Assembly (NCBI RefSeq): GCF_025195095.1
Contig: NZ_JANAVZ010000004.1
Location: 248,001 to 312,000, forward strand
Direction of reading: 5' to 3'
DNA: 64,000 nucleotides
DNA from: Paracoccus maritimus
Lineage (GTDB): Bacteria; Pseudomonadota; Alphaproteobacteria; Rhodobacterales; Rhodobacteraceae
Every line of letters starts with the position of its first letter. Positions within the stretch are counted from its first letter, which is position 1. Below, piece by piece: positions 1 through 7,413 of this stretch. The notes beneath the pieces are model-generated. The model ran no database searches. It was given only the letters and a program-made list of their open reading frames with translations, and had not been told where the DNA came from. Position numbers and translations under genes: made by a program.

Positions 1-99
1 CTGTGGCGGCGGGGCGAGTATATCGGAATGTCGCTGGACCCGGAACTGGCGCGCGCCGCGGCACTGGGCGTCACGCGGCTGATCCCGGCAGAGGAATAG
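1..99 (+). CDS. C-terminal end of an unidentified protein (5' truncated)
   Basis: An open frame enters from the left edge and ends at TAG 97-99, giving the last 32 residues of a protein that ends in LIPAEE. The piece is too short to show a domain and I do not recognise the family. Codon use is the GC-rich pattern of the neighbours, so it is probably real coding sequence. It converges on the Hint-domain gene. Confidence 0.5.
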   Translation: MWRRGEYIGMSLDPELARAAALGVTRLIPAEE

Positions 100-328
100 C
101 ACGGCGCAACAGCAACGCGCGTTGCATGAGCACACGCAACAGATGCCGCGATATCTGCGGCCAGCATTTGCTGGGTTTCTGGCTGCACAGGCCGTGCACC
201 GGGGCGGCACAAGCTGTGCACAGCCTGTACACAGCGTGCGCGCGTTGCGCGGTTTCCGACGCTGCCCGGTTTCAGCGCGCCAGCTGCAAGAAGATGCCCT
301 CGCGCCCAGATCTCATGGCCCGCGTCCT
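100..328. other. Noncoding convergent intergenic region with TGTGCACA-type palindromes
   Basis: No convincing gene lies in these 229 bases between two converging genes. Positions 190-235 are rich in GTGCAC/GTACAC words, including the perfect 12-base palindrome GCTGTGCACAGC at 213-224 followed by CTGT-AC-ACAG at 225-234. It may help to end transcription from either side, but there is no T tract and no function can be assigned. Confidence 0.35.
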
Positions 329-1435
329 CTAGGCGTCCAGCAGCGGGCGGTTCGCAGCAGCGTGGCGCGCGGCAAGGATGCGTCCCTGGCGGCCGGTCAA
401 GAGACGGCGGGCGGCCTCGGGTCGGTCATCCGGGTCGCGATCCCGCAGCTCTGGGAAAATCGCATAGATCTCGTCAAGCGCGGCGCGTCCCACGGCCTTC
501 AACGCCTGTCGGCCCGTATAGAGGCTTTCAGCCTCGGCACCGTTGGCGAAGACGACCTGATGATCGTCGAGAAGGAAATGAAAATACTCGACGTCGGGCA
601 GATCTTCGGCGGTCTCGATCCCGGCAATCGACAGCAGTTGCTTGGCCGCCACCAGAACTTCGTCCGTGCCGAACAGATCCTGTGCAAGTCGCGACCGGAC
701 CAGAACGCGGTGCTGCGGCGACACGAGCAGATCCTGAGAGGGACATCCTTCGCCCAAGGCGCCTGCGCGAATCCTGATCGGCCGCAGATTTGGGAACGCA
801 TTCAGCGTGGCAGCTGACAGGCGCTGGCTGCCGATCCAGCGCACGGGTCTAAGCCCCGCATCGCGCGTCATGATCAGGTCGCCCCCGCCCAGGACCTGGA
901 CGGCAACCTGGCCCTGATCGGTCATGATCTGCGTATCGCGGGCAAAACAGACTACAAGCGCACCCAAATCGTCGTGCGGGTACGCGTTGTTGTTGCTGGT
1001 GATGCCCTGAATCGTCAGGTCGGTGTCAGCGGGCGGTGGATCCCCGATGAAAATCAGGTAATACCCGTTCTCGCCCGTGCCGATAGTGTTATTTCCGTTG
1101 AGATCGACATCAATCACACCAATCTGGTAGGACTGCGTTCCATCGGTGACGCCGAAGACATAGTCAATGATCGTCGGACGTGCCGTGCCCGCGACCTCGG
1201 TGGACTGCTGACCAGTCGCGCCAATCCGTTCGTTAGGCGAAACCTCTTCGTTGGTCGGATCGCCATTGTAATTCGTCGCAGTATCGCTTTGTTCGCGGAC
1301 CGTGTGGGTGAACTGCGATCCGGTCCATCGGAATGTCTGGCCGACACCGGGTCCTGCCACGAAATCGAACGCAGCACCATTCACAGTCGTCTGCGTTCCA
1401 AAAATTGTCTGACGATATGAAAACCATCTGGGCAT
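329..1435 (-). CDS. Hint-domain (hedgehog/intein-like) protein
   Basis: A 368-residue protein. The N-terminal half (about 1-158) is rich in G, T, N and D and unlike any enzyme I recognise. From Cys163 a Hint module begins (VVCFARDTQIMT), continues with GDLIMTRDAGLRPVRWIG and carries the SPQHRVLV segment typical of the Hint_2 family common in Rhodobacteraceae. No signal peptide or membrane segment is visible. Such proteins are thought to self-process at the Hint cysteine, but no downstream extein is obvious here, so the substrate is unknown. The ATG at 1435 has AGGATG a few bases upstream. The gene lies downstream of lpdA, separated by a hairpin, and is probably transcribed alone. Confidence 0.8.
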   Translation of the reverse strand: MPRWFSYRQTIFGTQTTVNGAAFDFVAGPGVGQTFRWTGSQFTHTVREQSDTATNYNGDPTNEEVSPNERIGATGQQSTEVAGTARPTIIDYVFGVTDGTQSYQIGVIDVDLNGNNTIGTGENGYYLIFIGDPPPADTDLTIQGITSNNNAYPHDDLGALVVCFARDTQIMTDQGQVAVQVLGGGDLIMTRDAGLRPVRWIGSQRLSAATLNAFPNLRPIRIRAGALGEGCPSQDLLVSPQHRVLVRSRLAQDLFGTDEVLVAAKQLLSIAGIETAEDLPDVEYFHFLLDDHQVVFANGAEAESLYTGRQALKAVGRAALDEIYAIFPELRDRDPDDRPEAARRLLTGRQGRILAARHAAANRPLLDA

Positions 1436-1578
1436 GCTGCATCCTGCAAATTAGCCGCGCGCCCGGAACCATATCCTGTCTTGCGTAAAACTCAATCTTC
1501 AGTTCGCGCAGATACACCCAATTGAGCGGGGGCAGCGAAACGGTCGGAGCGTGGCGATCGAGACACATAGCAAGAGTC

Positions 1579-1613
1579 CCTGCCTGACCAGAGCCGGGCT
1601 CCGGTCAGGCAGG
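1579..1613 (-). terminator. Hairpin between lpdA and the Hint gene
   Basis: CCTGCCTGACC at 1579-1589 pairs perfectly with GGTCAGGCAGG at 1603-1613, an 11-bp stem. It sits 11 bases beyond the lpdA stop. On the minus strand it is followed only by GACTCTTG, a weak U stretch, so it may terminate inefficiently. Confidence 0.5.
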
Positions 1614-1624
1614 CCCGTTGGTGC

Positions 1625-3016
1625 CTAGAAGTGGATCGCGCGGCCATAGGCGTCCAGGACCGCCTCGTGCATCATCTCGGACAGGGTCGGGTGCGGGAAG
1701 ACGGTTTCCATCAATTCGGCCTCGGTCGTTTCCAGCGTGCGACCGACGATGTAGCCCTGGATCAGTTCGGTCACCTCGGCACCGATCATGTGGGCGCCCA
1801 GAAGCTCGCCGGTCTTGGCGTCGAAGACGGTCTTGATGAAGCCCTCGGGTTCGCCAAGCGCGATGGCCTTGCCATTGCCGATGAAGGGGAACTTGCCGAC
1901 CTTGATGTCGTAGCCCTGTTCCTTGGCCTTGGCCTCGGTCAGCCCGACCGAGGCGACCTGCGGCTGGCAGTAGGTGCAGCCCGCGATGCTGGACGGCTTG
2001 ACCGGGTGCGGATGGCCGCCATTGATCAGTTCGGCGATCATCACGCCCTCGTGGCTGGCCTTGTGCGCAAGCCAGGGCGCGCCCGCCACGTCGCCGATGG
2101 CATAGACGCCCTCGACCCCGGTGCGGCAATATTCGTCGGTGACGATATGGGTGCGATCCACCTTGATGCCGGCCTCTTCGAGGCCTAGCCCCTCGGTATT
2201 GCCGACGATGCCGACGGCCGAGATCACGGTGTCGAATTCCATCGTGTCGGTCTTGCCCGCCTTTTCGATATGGGCAGTGACCTTGTCGCCCTTGCGGTCC
2301 AGCTTCTTGACCGACGCCTTCTCGATGATCTTCATGCCTTGTTTTTCGAAGGCTTTCTTGGCGAAGGCCGACACCTCGGCATCCTCGACCGGCAGGACGC
2401 GGTCCATCACCTCGACCACGGTGGTATCGGCGCCCAGCGTGTTGAAGAAGCTCGCGAATTCGATGCCGATGGCGCCCGATCCGATGACCAGCAGCCTTTT
2501 CGGCATATGCGGCGGCTTCAGTGCATGCTTGTAGTTCCAGACCAGCTTACCGTCGGGTTCCAGCCCCGGCAATTCGCGGGCCCGCGCGCCGGTGGCGATG
2601 ACGATGGATTTCGCCGTTACCTCTTCGGTGCCCTTGTCGGTCTTGACAGTGACCTTGCCCTTGCCCGACAGGGTCGCCGCGCCCATGATGGTGGTCACCT
2701 TGTTCTTCTTGAACAGATGACCGATGCCGCCCGACAACTGCTTGGCGACCCCCCGCGACCTGTCCACGACCTTGTCCAGATCATAGCCGATCTTGTCGGC
2801 GGACAGGCCGAAATCCTTGGCCCGTTCCATCAGGTGAAAGACCTCGGCCGAGCGCAGCAGGGCCTTGGTGGGGATGCAGCCCCAGTTCAGGCAGATGCCG
2901 CCCAGGTGTTCGCGTTCGATGCAGGCCACTTTCAGGCCAAGCTGCGCCCCGCGGATCGCGGCGACATATCCGCCAGGCCCCGCGCCAATCACCACCATGT
3001 CGAAATTCTGGGCCAT
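1625..3016 (-). CDS. lpdA: Dihydrolipoyl dehydrogenase (E3)
   Basis: A 463-residue flavoprotein that reoxidises the lipoyl groups of 2-oxoacid dehydrogenase complexes with NAD+. The N-terminus has the FAD fold GAGPGG, then the redox disulfide in GGICLNWGCIPTKALL. A second Rossmann motif (GSGAIGIEF) binds NAD, YAIGDVAG contacts FAD, and the C-terminal interface domain carries the catalytic HP pair (TVFPHPTLSEMMHEA). Length is normal for the family. No E1 or E2 gene is adjacent, so the partner complex (pyruvate or 2-oxoglutarate dehydrogenase) cannot be named from context. Its ribosome-binding site falls in one arm of a long inverted repeat at 3022-3082. Confidence 0.96.
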   Translation of the reverse strand: MAQNFDMVVIGAGPGGYVAAIRGAQLGLKVACIEREHLGGICLNWGCIPTKALLRSAEVFHLMERAKDFGLSADKIGYDLDKVVDRSRGVAKQLSGGIGHLFKKNKVTTIMGAATLSGKGKVTVKTDKGTEEVTAKSIVIATGARARELPGLEPDGKLVWNYKHALKPPHMPKRLLVIGSGAIGIEFASFFNTLGADTTVVEVMDRVLPVEDAEVSAFAKKAFEKQGMKIIEKASVKKLDRKGDKVTAHIEKAGKTDTMEFDTVISAVGIVGNTEGLGLEEAGIKVDRTHIVTDEYCRTGVEGVYAIGDVAGAPWLAHKASHEGVMIAELINGGHPHPVKPSSIAGCTYCQPQVASVGLTEAKAKEQGYDIKVGKFPFIGNGKAIALGEPEGFIKTVFDAKTGELLGAHMIGAEVTELIQGYIVGRTLETTEAELMETVFPHPTLSEMMHEAVLDAYGRAIHF

Positions 3017-3021
3017 CGCGT

Positions 3022-3082
3022 CCCCCGCTTGCTGAAGATAGTTCAGCGTTAAACCATTTGACCGGGGTCAGCAAGCAGGGGG
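3022..3082. repeat. Long inverted repeat just upstream of lpdA
   Basis: CCCCCGCTTGCTGA at 3022-3035 is complementary to TCAGCAAGCAGGGGG at 3068-3082 apart from one bulged base, with a 32-base loop. The left arm contains the GGGGG sequence that would serve as the lpdA ribosome-binding site on the minus strand. It may be the terminator of the upstream MFS gene, an mRNA fold limiting lpdA translation, or both. Confidence 0.5.
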
Positions 3083-3095
3083 CGGAGGGCGCAGA

Positions 3096-4358
3096 TCAGC
3101 CTTGCGCGGCAGGTCTTTCGGCGTCGTCAGGGGATTGTGCGTCGTCCAGCGCGGCCTCGACCGCAAGGACGGTCGCGCTGGGGGTGATGACGGCATAATT
3201 GCCCTGATCGGCGGTGGGCAGCGCGGCGCGACGCGTCATCCGCCAGCCGGCATATACGCTGAGGGCGGCCATCAGCACGCCCATATAGACCCAGAACCCG
3301 TCCGGGCCGATCAGCCCCATCAGCCAGCCGGTGATCAGCGGCCCGGCCATCGAGCCGAGCCCGTTTATGAACAGCAGCCCCGCCGAGGCGGCCGCCATGT
3401 CGGACTGGTCCAGATAATCGTTGGTATAGGCCAGAAGCAGGCCATAGACCGGGTTGGCGACGCCGCCGATCAGCGCGCCCGCGACCGTCAGCCACATGAT
3501 GCCAGGCTGCAGCGCCACGGTCGCCACGACGACCAGCGTGCCTATGACGGACAGCGCCAGCACCAGCTTGCGCCGGTCCATGCGGTCCGACAGCCAGCCG
3601 ATCGGAAATTGCAGCAGCAGCCCGCCCGCATAGATCGCCGCGACGAAGATCGAGATGTCGCGGACCGACAATCCCTTGGCCGACCCCCAGACCGAGGACA
3701 TGCCGAACATCGCCGAAAAGACGCCGCCCATCAGGAAGATGCCGATGCAGCCCAGCGGCGAGGCACGATAGAGACGCCCGAAGGACATCCGCTTGATCGT
3801 CTCGAACGCGGGCGCGGGCTGGGCCGACAGCAGGATCGGGGTGAAGGACAGCGACACCAGAACCGACGGAATGATGAACAGCAGAAAGCCCGCCGGATCG
3901 CCGGTGTTCAGCAGAAGCTGCGCGATGATGATGCCCAGCATCTGCACGATCATGTAGGCGGCCAGCGCCTGCCCGCGCGTCTTGTTGGTGGCACTGGCGT
4001 TCAGCCAGCTTTCCGCGGTGATATAGACGCCGCAGAACGAGAACCCGATCAGGAACCGCATCACCGACCAGAAGATCCAGTCGGGCGCCACCGCATACAA
4101 CACCAGCACCGCCGAGATCAGCGACCCCAGCGCGGCGAACACGCGCACATGGCCGACGCTTTGGATCATCCGCGGCGCGACGAGGCTGCCCAGCAGGAAG
4201 CCCCCGAAATAGGCCGCCATCACGACCGACATCTGCGACGTCGGGATCCCCTCGATCCCGCCGCGAATCCCCAGCAGCGTGCCCTGCATCCCGTTGCCGA
4301 CCATCAGCAACAGAATCCCCAAAAGCAGCGGCCAAGAGCTGCGCATCACCGAAGACAT
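3096..4358 (-). CDS. MFS transporter
   Basis: A 420-residue membrane protein with about twelve hydrophobic segments and the MFS loop motif GWLSDRMDRRKLVLAL between TM8 and TM9. It resembles the small-solute and drug MFS group with YcaD-like members; the substrate cannot be told. The ATG at 4358 is preferred because GGGGTG precedes it and the first TM follows at once (SSWPLLLGILLLMVGNG); in-frame ATGs at 4370 and 4409 would only add a polar leader. A 14-base palindrome lies upstream at 4383-4396 and could be a repressor operator. It is followed by lpdA across an inverted repeat. Confidence 0.85.
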   Translation of the reverse strand: MSSVMRSSWPLLLGILLLMVGNGMQGTLLGIRGGIEGIPTSQMSVVMAAYFGGFLLGSLVAPRMIQSVGHVRVFAALGSLISAVLVLYAVAPDWIFWSVMRFLIGFSFCGVYITAESWLNASATNKTRGQALAAYMIVQMLGIIIAQLLLNTGDPAGFLLFIIPSVLVSLSFTPILLSAQPAPAFETIKRMSFGRLYRASPLGCIGIFLMGGVFSAMFGMSSVWGSAKGLSVRDISIFVAAIYAGGLLLQFPIGWLSDRMDRRKLVLALSVIGTLVVVATVALQPGIMWLTVAGALIGGVANPVYGLLLAYTNDYLDQSDMAAASAGLLFINGLGSMAGPLITGWLMGLIGPDGFWVYMGVLMAALSVYAGWRMTRRAALPTADQGNYAVITPSATVLAVEAALDDAQSPDDAERPAAQG

Positions 4359-4382
4359 TCGGCACCCCATTCCATCAAGATT

Positions 4383-4396
4383 TGACTGATCAGTCA
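4383..4396. promoter_or_regulatory. Perfect palindrome upstream of the MFS gene, TetR-type operator candidate
   Basis: TGACTGATCAGTCA is self-complementary over 14 bases and lies 25 bases 5' of the MFS start codon, where an operator would overlap the promoter. TetR-family repressors of efflux pumps often bind such palindromes. No TetR gene is adjacent within the window, so the cognate regulator is unknown. Confidence 0.4.
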
Positions 4397-4448
4397 GTTT
4401 GTCTGCCACTACGTCCGGCAGCGTGCGGATGCCAGCCGGAATCCGCCG

Positions 4449-5495
4449 TCAGGGTATCAGAAGCGACGCATCGCCGTAACTGAAGAAGCGGTATTGTTCC
4501 GCAACGGCATGTGCATAGATCCGTTCGATATTTTCCGATCCCATCAGTGCCGAGACCAGCATCAGCAGCGTCGATTTCGGCAGATGGAAATTGGTCATCA
4601 GCCCGTCGGTCACCCGGAATTGATGGCCGGGATAGATGAAGATGTCGGTGGTCCCCTCAAACGGGCGCATCGTTCCGTCGGCGTCCGCCGCCGATTCGAT
4701 CAGTCGCAGCGCGGTGGTCCCCACCGGGATCACCCGCCGCCCCTGCGCGCGGGCGGCGTTGATGCGTGCGGCGGCGTCCGGCGTCACCTCGCCCCATTCC
4801 GCGTGCATCCGGTGCGTCGTCACATCCTCGACCTTGACAGGCAGGAAGGTGCCGGCGCCGACATGCAGCGTGACATGCACGAATTCGACGCCCCGCGCAG
4901 CCAGCGCCTGCAACAGCGACGCATCGAAATGCAGGCTGGCGGTGGGCGCGGCCACGGCCCCCTGCCGGTTCGCCCAGACGGTCTGGTAATCGTGGCGGTC
5001 CTGCGCGTCGGGCGCGCGCAGGCTGGCGATATAGGGCGGCAACGGCATCGCGCCGACGGCGTTCAGCGCCGCATCGAACGCCTCGCCCGTCGCATCGAAT
5101 CGCAATCGCAGCCCGCCCTCGTCGATCCGGGTCACCTCGGCCGACAGCGCATCGCCGAAGCGGATCACCTCGCCCTCGCGCAGCTTGCGCAGCGGCTTGG
5201 CCAGGGCCTGCCAGCCATCGGCGGCGGGTTCCAGCAGCGTGACCTCGACCCTGGCGACCGCCTCGCCCTGCCCCGTCTGACGGGTTCGCGTGCCGGTCAG
5301 CCGCGCCGGGATCACCCGTGTGTCGTTCAGCACCAGCAGATCGCCCGCACGCAGGATCTGCGGCAGGTCGCTGACACGCCGATCCGCGATCGCGCCGCCT
5401 TCGGCCAGCAGCAGACGCGCGGAACTGCGCGGCCGCGCCGGGCGGGTGGCGATCAGATGCTCGGGCAGGTGGAAATCGAAATCGGACAGTTTCAT
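4449..5495 (-). CDS. queA: S-adenosylmethionine:tRNA ribosyltransferase-isomerase
   Basis: A 348-residue cytosolic enzyme that transfers and rearranges the ribosyl part of AdoMet onto preQ1 at tRNA position 34 to make epoxyqueuosine. The sequence is collinear with QueA throughout: N-terminal [44 protein letters not shown], and near the end [17 protein letters not shown]. Length is usual. It lies upstream of the MFS gene on the same strand with a gap of about 90 bases. Its targets would be tRNAs with GUN anticodons, such as the tRNA-Tyr(GTA) in this window. Confidence 0.96.
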   Translation of the reverse strand: MKLSDFDFHLPEHLIATRPARPRSSARLLLAEGGAIADRRVSDLPQILRAGDLLVLNDTRVIPARLTGTRTRQTGQGEAVARVEVTLLEPAADGWQALAKPLRKLREGEVIRFGDALSAEVTRIDEGGLRLRFDATGEAFDAALNAVGAMPLPPYIASLRAPDAQDRHDYQTVWANRQGAVAAPTASLHFDASLLQALAARGVEFVHVTLHVGAGTFLPVKVEDVTTHRMHAEWGEVTPDAAARINAARAQGRRVIPVGTTALRLIESAADADGTMRPFEGTTDIFIYPGHQFRVTDGLMTNFHLPKSTLLMLVSALMGSENIERIYAHAVAEQYRFFSYGDASLLIP

Positions 5496-5528
5496 GGCCC
5501 GGGCTTCTGCGCCCGCGCGCGCGGCAGG

Positions 5529-5556
5529 TCAAGCGACACTCGTCAAGCGACACTCG
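5529..5556. repeat. Exact 14-bp tandem duplication between queA and bfd
   Basis: The 14-mer TCAAGCGACACTCG occurs twice head to tail at 5529-5542 and 5543-5556, in the divergent promoter region of queA and bfd. It looks like a recent slippage duplication. No known binding site is recognised in the unit. Confidence 0.6.
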
Positions 5557-5638
5557 CCCGCATGTGATTCCCAATCGAAAACCTTGGTCTTTACTTATCT
5601 GACAAATTCGCTAGGGTCCGCCCAGTTCCGGAGGCCTC

Positions 5639-5932
5639 ATGATCGTCTGCCACTGCACCCAGATTTCCGACCACGAGATCCGCGCCGCCATCGAGTGGAT
5701 GCGCGCGTCGGACCCGCACACGATCATCACCCCCGGAAAGATCTATCACGCCCTTGGAAAGTCAGCAGATTGTGGCGGCTGCATGCCGCTGTTTCTGGAC
5801 ACCATGCGCGGTTGCGATAGTCTGGGAGTAGCCCCACCGATCTTGCGGGCGAAATCAGGTTATACGAAAGGCAACCGGAATGAAGGGCGACGCAAAGGTC
5901 ATCGAATATCTCAACGCGGCACTACGCTCTGA
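5639..5932 (+). CDS. bfd: Bacterioferritin-associated ferredoxin
   Basis: A 97-residue protein whose first about 65 residues form the Bfd [2Fe-2S] domain: Cys4 and Cys6 (VCHC) and Cys45 and Cys48 (CGGC). Bfd docks on bacterioferritin and passes electrons to release stored iron; its partner follows directly. The C-terminal about 30 residues are basic, unusual for Bfd, and overlap the first 53 bases of bfr in another frame. This suggests either translational coupling or that the stop codon was pushed downstream by mutation. GGAGG precedes the ATG. Confidence 0.88.
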   Translation: MIVCHCTQISDHEIRAAIEWMRASDPHTIITPGKIYHALGKSADCGGCMPLFLDTMRGCDSLGVAPPILRAKSGYTKGNRNEGRRKGHRISQRGTTL

Positions 5933-6365
5933 ACTGACGGCGGTCAGCCAGTACTGGCTGCATTACCGCCTGCAGGAAGACTGGGGCTATGGCCACGTGG
6001 CCGACAAGTCGCGGGCCGAATCCATCGAAGAGATGAACCATGCCGACCGGCTGATCCAGCGAATCATTTTCCTGGAAGGTCATCCGAACCTGCAGAAGCT
6101 GGATCCGCTGCGGATCGGCCAGAATCTCAAGGAAACGCTGGAAGCCGATCTGGCCGGTGAGCATGATGCGCGGACCTTGTATGTCGAGGCGCGCGACCAC
6201 TGCGACAAGGTCGGCGATTATGTCAGCAAGAACCTGTTCGAGGATCTGATCGCGGACGAGGAAGGCCATATCGACTTCCTGGAAACCCAGCTGGAACTGC
6301 ACGACACGATCGGCGCCCAGCAATACGGCCAGCTGAACGCCAAGCCGGCCAGCGAAGCGGAATAG
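5880..6365 (+). CDS. bfr: Bacterioferritin
   Basis: A 161-residue ferritin subunit of usual length that stores iron in a 24-mer haem-containing shell. All di-iron ferroxidase ligands are visible: Glu18, Tyr25, Glu51, His54, Glu94, Glu127 and His130. Met52, the axial haem ligand, is also present. It is coupled to bfd by overlap, so stored iron and the release partner are made together. I could not recognise an Irr, Fur or RirA box upstream of bfd with confidence. A strong GC hairpin follows at 6378-6424. Confidence 0.97.
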   Translation: MKGDAKVIEYLNAALRSELTAVSQYWLHYRLQEDWGYGHVADKSRAESIEEMNHADRLIQRIIFLEGHPNLQKLDPLRIGQNLKETLEADLAGEHDARTLYVEARDHCDKVGDYVSKNLFEDLIADEEGHIDFLETQLELHDTIGAQQYGQLNAKPASEAE

Positions 6366-6377
6366 GCCCGGCATTTG

Positions 6378-6424
6378 CGTGTCCCGCCCCTGCCGACTGG
6401 CAGATCTGGCACGGGCGGGACACG
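6378..6424 (+). terminator. Strong hairpin after bfr
   Basis: CGTGTCCCGCCC at 6378-6389 pairs perfectly with GGGCGGGACACG at 6413-6424, a 12-bp GC-rich stem. The 23-base loop can form a small TGCC/GGCA hairpin of its own. There is no U tract after it, so it may act as a 3' stabiliser or a Rho-assisted end. Confidence 0.55.
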
Positions 6425-6485
6425 CTGCCTGATTTGCGGGGCGGCGCCTCTGACCGCCCGCATGGGAACCGTTAACGCGGAACGG

Positions 6486-6501
6486 TTAACGAAGGCTTAA
6501 C
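6486..6501. promoter_or_regulatory. CtrA-type box TTAA-N7-TTAAC
   Basis: TTAA at 6486-6489 and TTAAC at 6497-6501 are spaced by seven bases, the alphaproteobacterial CtrA consensus. A further GTTAAC at 6468-6473 and a short inverted repeat (AACCGTT / AACGGTT) flank it. The site lies between the ends of converging genes (bfr and gph), an unexpected place for a promoter element, so it may be chance. Confidence 0.3.
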
Positions 6502-6531
6502 GCCGTCTTCTTCTTTTCAGAAAGATCCTCC

Positions 6532-6568
6532 GGGGCGGTCCCGGCACGGGACGGGGGCGAACCGCCCC
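6532..6568 (-). terminator. Hairpin after gph
   Basis: GGGGCGGT at 6532-6539 pairs with ACCGCCCC at 6561-6568, directly beyond the gph stop at 6571. On the minus strand the stem leads into GGATCTTTCTG, a modest U run. It probably ends gph transcription. Confidence 0.55.
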
Positions 6569-6570
6569 CT

Positions 6571-7284
6571 TCACAGCGCCAAACCGTGACCGGCATCCCC
6601 CGACCCCGATGACCGCAGCCAGCGATGCGCCAAGCCGTGCAACTCGTCATAATGGCCGATCAGCGCGTCGGGGGCCAGCCGCGCGATCGCCTCGCCCTCG
6701 GGGCCGAAGGACACCAGTGCCACCCGAACCCCGGCGGCATGGCCGGTGCGACGATCGGTTTCCGTGTCCCCCAGCAGAAAGGACTGACCGACCTGCCCGC
6801 CGGCCGCCTCGACCGCCGCCCGGTAGGGGCGCGGATCGGGCTTGCGAACCGGCAGCGTGTCGGCCCCGATCAGCGCGTGAAACACGCCCGCGATGCCCAG
6901 CTCGGCCAGCAGTGTTCGGGCCAGCGCCTCGGGCTTGTTGGTGCAGACGGCAAGCCGGAACCCGTCGTCCTGCAGCCGGTCCAGCGCCGCCGCGACCCCG
7001 GGATACAGCCGCGTGTGGACGGCGATGTTGCGACCGTAGTGATCCAGAAGCCGGGGATAATCCTCATCCTCGGCCGCGGGCGGTAACAGCGTGTCGCTGC
7101 CGATCCGCCCGTATCCCGCCCGCAACATCGCGCGGCCGCCGTGAAAGGCGATCAGCGCGTCCGCCACCGGGTCCAGCAGCGCGCCAAGGCCGCGCGCCTC
7201 GAAACAGGCATTCGCCGCGGCGACCAGATCGCCCGAGGTATCGGCCAGCGTGCCGTCCAGATCGAAGACCACCGTTCCCGTCAT
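6571..7284 (-). CDS. gph: Phosphoglycolate phosphatase, HAD family
   Basis: A 237-residue HAD phosphatase. Motif I is FDLDGTLADT with the nucleophile and acid aspartates, motif II is AVCTNKPEAL, the motif III lysine is in PVRKPDPRPY, and motif IV is LLGDTETDRRTGHAAG. An alpha-helical cap lies between motifs I and II. These match Gph, which clears 2-phosphoglycolate from oxidative damage or oxygenase activity, though a related HAD specificity cannot be excluded. The start is the ATG at 7284, since MTGTVVFDLDG begins the fold at once; longer readings run antisense to glmU. It is divergent from glmU. Confidence 0.88.
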   Translation of the reverse strand: MTGTVVFDLDGTLADTSGDLVAAANACFEARGLGALLDPVADALIAFHGGRAMLRAGYGRIGSDTLLPPAAEDEDYPRLLDHYGRNIAVHTRLYPGVAAALDRLQDDGFRLAVCTNKPEALARTLLAELGIAGVFHALIGADTLPVRKPDPRPYRAAVEAAGGQVGQSFLLGDTETDRRTGHAAGVRVALVSFGPEGEAIARLAPDALIGHYDELHGLAHRWLRSSGSGDAGHGLAL

Positions 7285-7413
7285 GCGCCATCCTGCCTTG
7301 CGAAATGTTCCGTAAACAAAGGTGAACGCGCCCGGGCCGACAGGGCCTTTCCAGCGCGCCGTGCCCGGACTAGAACGCTTTGCAAGCAAAATGAACAGGT
7401 AATGAGGGCAGAG

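Noticed and set aside
5580..5638. Iron-responsive operator before bfd
   Set aside because: The AT-rich stretch could hold an Irr or RirA site, but no match to a known consensus was clear enough to report.
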